This document shows positions 5,368 to 6,045 of a DNA stretch of 6,045 nucleotides, in pieces. Position numbers and translations under genes: made by a program. How positions within the stretch are numbered: the first letter of the stretch is position 1; each line of letters opens with the position of its first letter. Below the pieces are notes generated by a model. The model was not told the DNA's origin. It was given only the letters and a program-made list of their open reading frames with translations, and ran no database searches. The DNA is from Bacteroidales bacterium (GTDB lineage: Bacteria; Bacteroidota; Bacteroidia; Bacteroidales; UBA7960), in assembly GCA_003560215.1 (NCBI GenBank), contig PWIY01000226.1, positions 1 through 6,045 on the forward strand, in the 5' to 3' direction.

Positions 5368-5871
5368 TTATTCCTCTTTAGGACGGGGATCTACAAATCC
5401 CTGGGTCAACTCTTCCGGAGTGGGTTCTCTTTTTTGAAGTACTTCTCCTTTAAAGTGCAGATCCATTCCTGCCAGTGGGTGGTTGAAGTCCATTTTGACT
5501 TTTTCGTCACCGATATCGAGTATTTTGCCCCTGTGGGGATTGCCCTCCTGGTCTTCCATGTTGATGATATTGCCTTCAACAAGCAGATCTTCTGCAAGCT
5601 TTCCGTCAATCACAAAAATGCTTTTTGGGAGATCCACAACGGCTTTTTCATTTACCTGGCCATATGCCTGGTCGGCTTTGATGGTGAATTCAAATCCTTC
5701 ACCTTCTTTCAGGTCTTTCACATTATTCTCAAAACTCTCATTCAACCGGCCTGCTCCGAATAAAAATTCTATGGGTTTTTCTTTGGCCACAGACTCCAGC
5801 AACTCTCCTTCTGGCCCTCCTTCACGCAACTCATAGGTGAGTGCAATTACTTTGGCTTCGGTTTGCGTCAT
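5368..5871 (-). CDS. slyD: SlyD-like FKBP-type peptidyl-prolyl cis-trans isomerase
   Basis: A 167-residue protein aligning end to end with SlyD: split FKBP domain (about 5-72 and 126-148) with a chaperone insert-in-flap domain between (about 77-122). Landmarks are LTYELREG (11-18), FLFGAGRLNESFENNV (36-51), ADQAYGQ (66-72), DLPKSIF (80-86) and FNHPLAGMDLHFKGEVL (129-145). The family catalyses cis-trans isomerisation of prolyl bonds and binds unfolded chains in the cytoplasm; no signal peptide is seen. In the active-site loop, NESFE stands where E. coli SlyD has ISGLE, and FNHPLAG replaces GNHMLAG; these agree with Bacteroidetes versions. The C-terminal TPEELTQGF aligns with the E. coli TEEELAHGH, but the His-rich nickel-binding tail is missing and the protein ends in DPRPKEE, so a nickel-delivery role is unlikely. 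The ATG at 5871-5869 lacks a Shine-Dalgarno sequence. Promoter, leader hairpin and terminator are all visible, indicating a single-gene transcript. Confidence 0.95.
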   Translation of the reverse strand: MTQTEAKVIALTYELREGGPEGELLESVAKEKPIEFLFGAGRLNESFENNVKDLKEGEGFEFTIKADQAYGQVNEKAVVDLPKSIFVIDGKLAEDLLVEGNIINMEDQEGNPHRGKILDIGDEKVKMDFNHPLAGMDLHFKGEVLQKREPTPEELTQGFVDPRPKEE

Positions 5872-5900
5872 AATGTAATTTGGTTAGGTTAAAAAATGAA

Positions 5901-5932
5901 CGGGATTACCCTTAATTTGAAGGAAAATCCCG
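5901..5932 (-). promoter_or_regulatory. Terminator-like hairpin in the slyD leader (attenuator candidate)
   Basis: CGGGATT (5901-5907) pairs with AATCCCG (5926-5932), and CCTT (5910-5913) pairs with AAGG (5920-5923) across a two-by-two internal loop, with a six-base apical loop. That makes an 11-base-pair structure. On the minus strand it is followed by TTCATTTTTT, as in an intrinsic terminator. It lies between the predicted slyD promoter and start codon, about 30 bases before the ATG. It could terminate transcripts arriving from the right, attenuate slyD, or act as a protective 5' hairpin. Confidence 0.5.
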
Positions 5933-5953
5933 AAACTGTCTGATTTATAATCG

Positions 5954-5985
5954 CAAAGATATAAAAAATGGGCAGGAACCCAAAA
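5954..5985 (-). promoter_or_regulatory. Promoter of slyD, Bacteroidetes primary sigma type
   Basis: Read on the minus strand, TTTTTG (complement of 5985-5981, TTG being 5983-5981) is followed by a 19-base spacer and TATCTTTG (5961-5954). This fits the Bacteroidetes promoter consensus TTG-N19to21-TAnnTTTG exactly and is the best promoter match in the window. Transcription would begin near 5948, giving a leader of roughly 75 bases that contains the hairpin at 5901-5932. Confidence 0.65.
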
Positions 5986-6015
5986 ACCTCCGTTGTTTTT
6001 TGCCTGGTAAAAAAA

Positions 6016-6045
6016 TTATGCTTCCGGGGTTTGTGTTTTTACAAG
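6016..6045 (-). CDS. Possible last codons of a minus-strand gene (very tentative)
   Basis: On the minus strand the right edge reads nine sense codons (LVKTQTPEA) and then TAA at 6018-6016, followed by seven T residues. This could be the end of a gene lying outside the window and would explain a terminator-like hairpin further on at 5932-5901. Nine codons cannot identify a protein and may be chance. The plus strand offers an ATG at 6018 with nine open codons, equally unsupported. Confidence 0.15.
   Translation of the reverse strand, partial: LVKTQTPEA

Noticed and set aside
5434..5836. Two overlapping plus-strand open frames of 109 and 117 codons within slyD
   Set aside because: Both are antisense to a full-length SlyD with conserved motifs from end to end, and they overlap each other in different frames.
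1764..5871. A single multi-gene system or operon across the window
   Set aside because: Strands alternate, gaps between co-directional genes are long, several genes have their own promoter or terminator signals, and the predicted functions do not form one pathway.
5996..6015. TTTTTT-GCCTGGT-AAAAAAA inverted repeat near the right edge
   Set aside because: The stem is only A-T pairs and would be unstable; it may simply be two homopolymer runs.

Overview
The window looks like chromosomal sequence from a Bacteroidetes bacterium, probably a free-living member of the Bacteroidales/Marinilabiliales type. The evidence is a TonB-dependent receptor with STN, carboxypeptidase-like and plug domains in that order; a SlyD-type isomerase carrying the Bacteroidetes versions of the active-site loop and the FNHPLAG motif; start codons with mostly weak or absent Shine-Dalgarno sequences; and several matches to the Bacteroidetes -7 promoter element TAnnTTTG. 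The exact taxon cannot be read from this sequence.

Layout: 1-1415 (-) is the N-terminal 471 codons of a TonB-dependent outer-membrane receptor that runs off the left edge. 1416-1763 is a divergent intergenic region of about 350 bases. 1764-2474 (+) encodes a polytopic membrane protein resembling the Mpv17/PMP22 family. 2648-3757 (+) encodes a three-domain stress protein: a DUF2007 (PII-like fold) domain followed by two UspA domains, the first with an intact ATP-binding motif and the second degenerate. 3758-3875 is a hairpin-rich convergent intergenic region. 3876-4823 (-) encodes a monoglyceride-lipase/lysophospholipase-like alpha/beta hydrolase. It is divergent from 4900-5313 (+), a small DUF454 (YbaN) membrane protein. 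5368-5871 (-) encodes a SlyD-like FKBP peptidyl-prolyl isomerase with its own promoter and a leader hairpin. 5872-6045 holds that leader and promoter, and possibly the last codons of another minus-strand gene.

Strands alternate and almost every gene appears to be its own transcription unit, so this is not an operon encoding one system. Envelope transport (receptor), membrane or lipid-related functions (Mpv17-like, hydrolase, DUF454) and stress or proteostasis functions (Usp, SlyD) are neighbours without an evident shared pathway. No tRNA, rRNA, CRISPR array, insertion sequence or phage gene was seen. The points most worth a second look are the DUF2007-Usp-Usp fusion, a terminator-like hairpin in the slyD leader, a palindromic pair of back-to-back -7 elements between the hydrolase and DUF454 genes, and the STN-bearing receptor with no adjacent sigma/anti-sigma pair. 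I found no convincing, wholly new multi-gene system.
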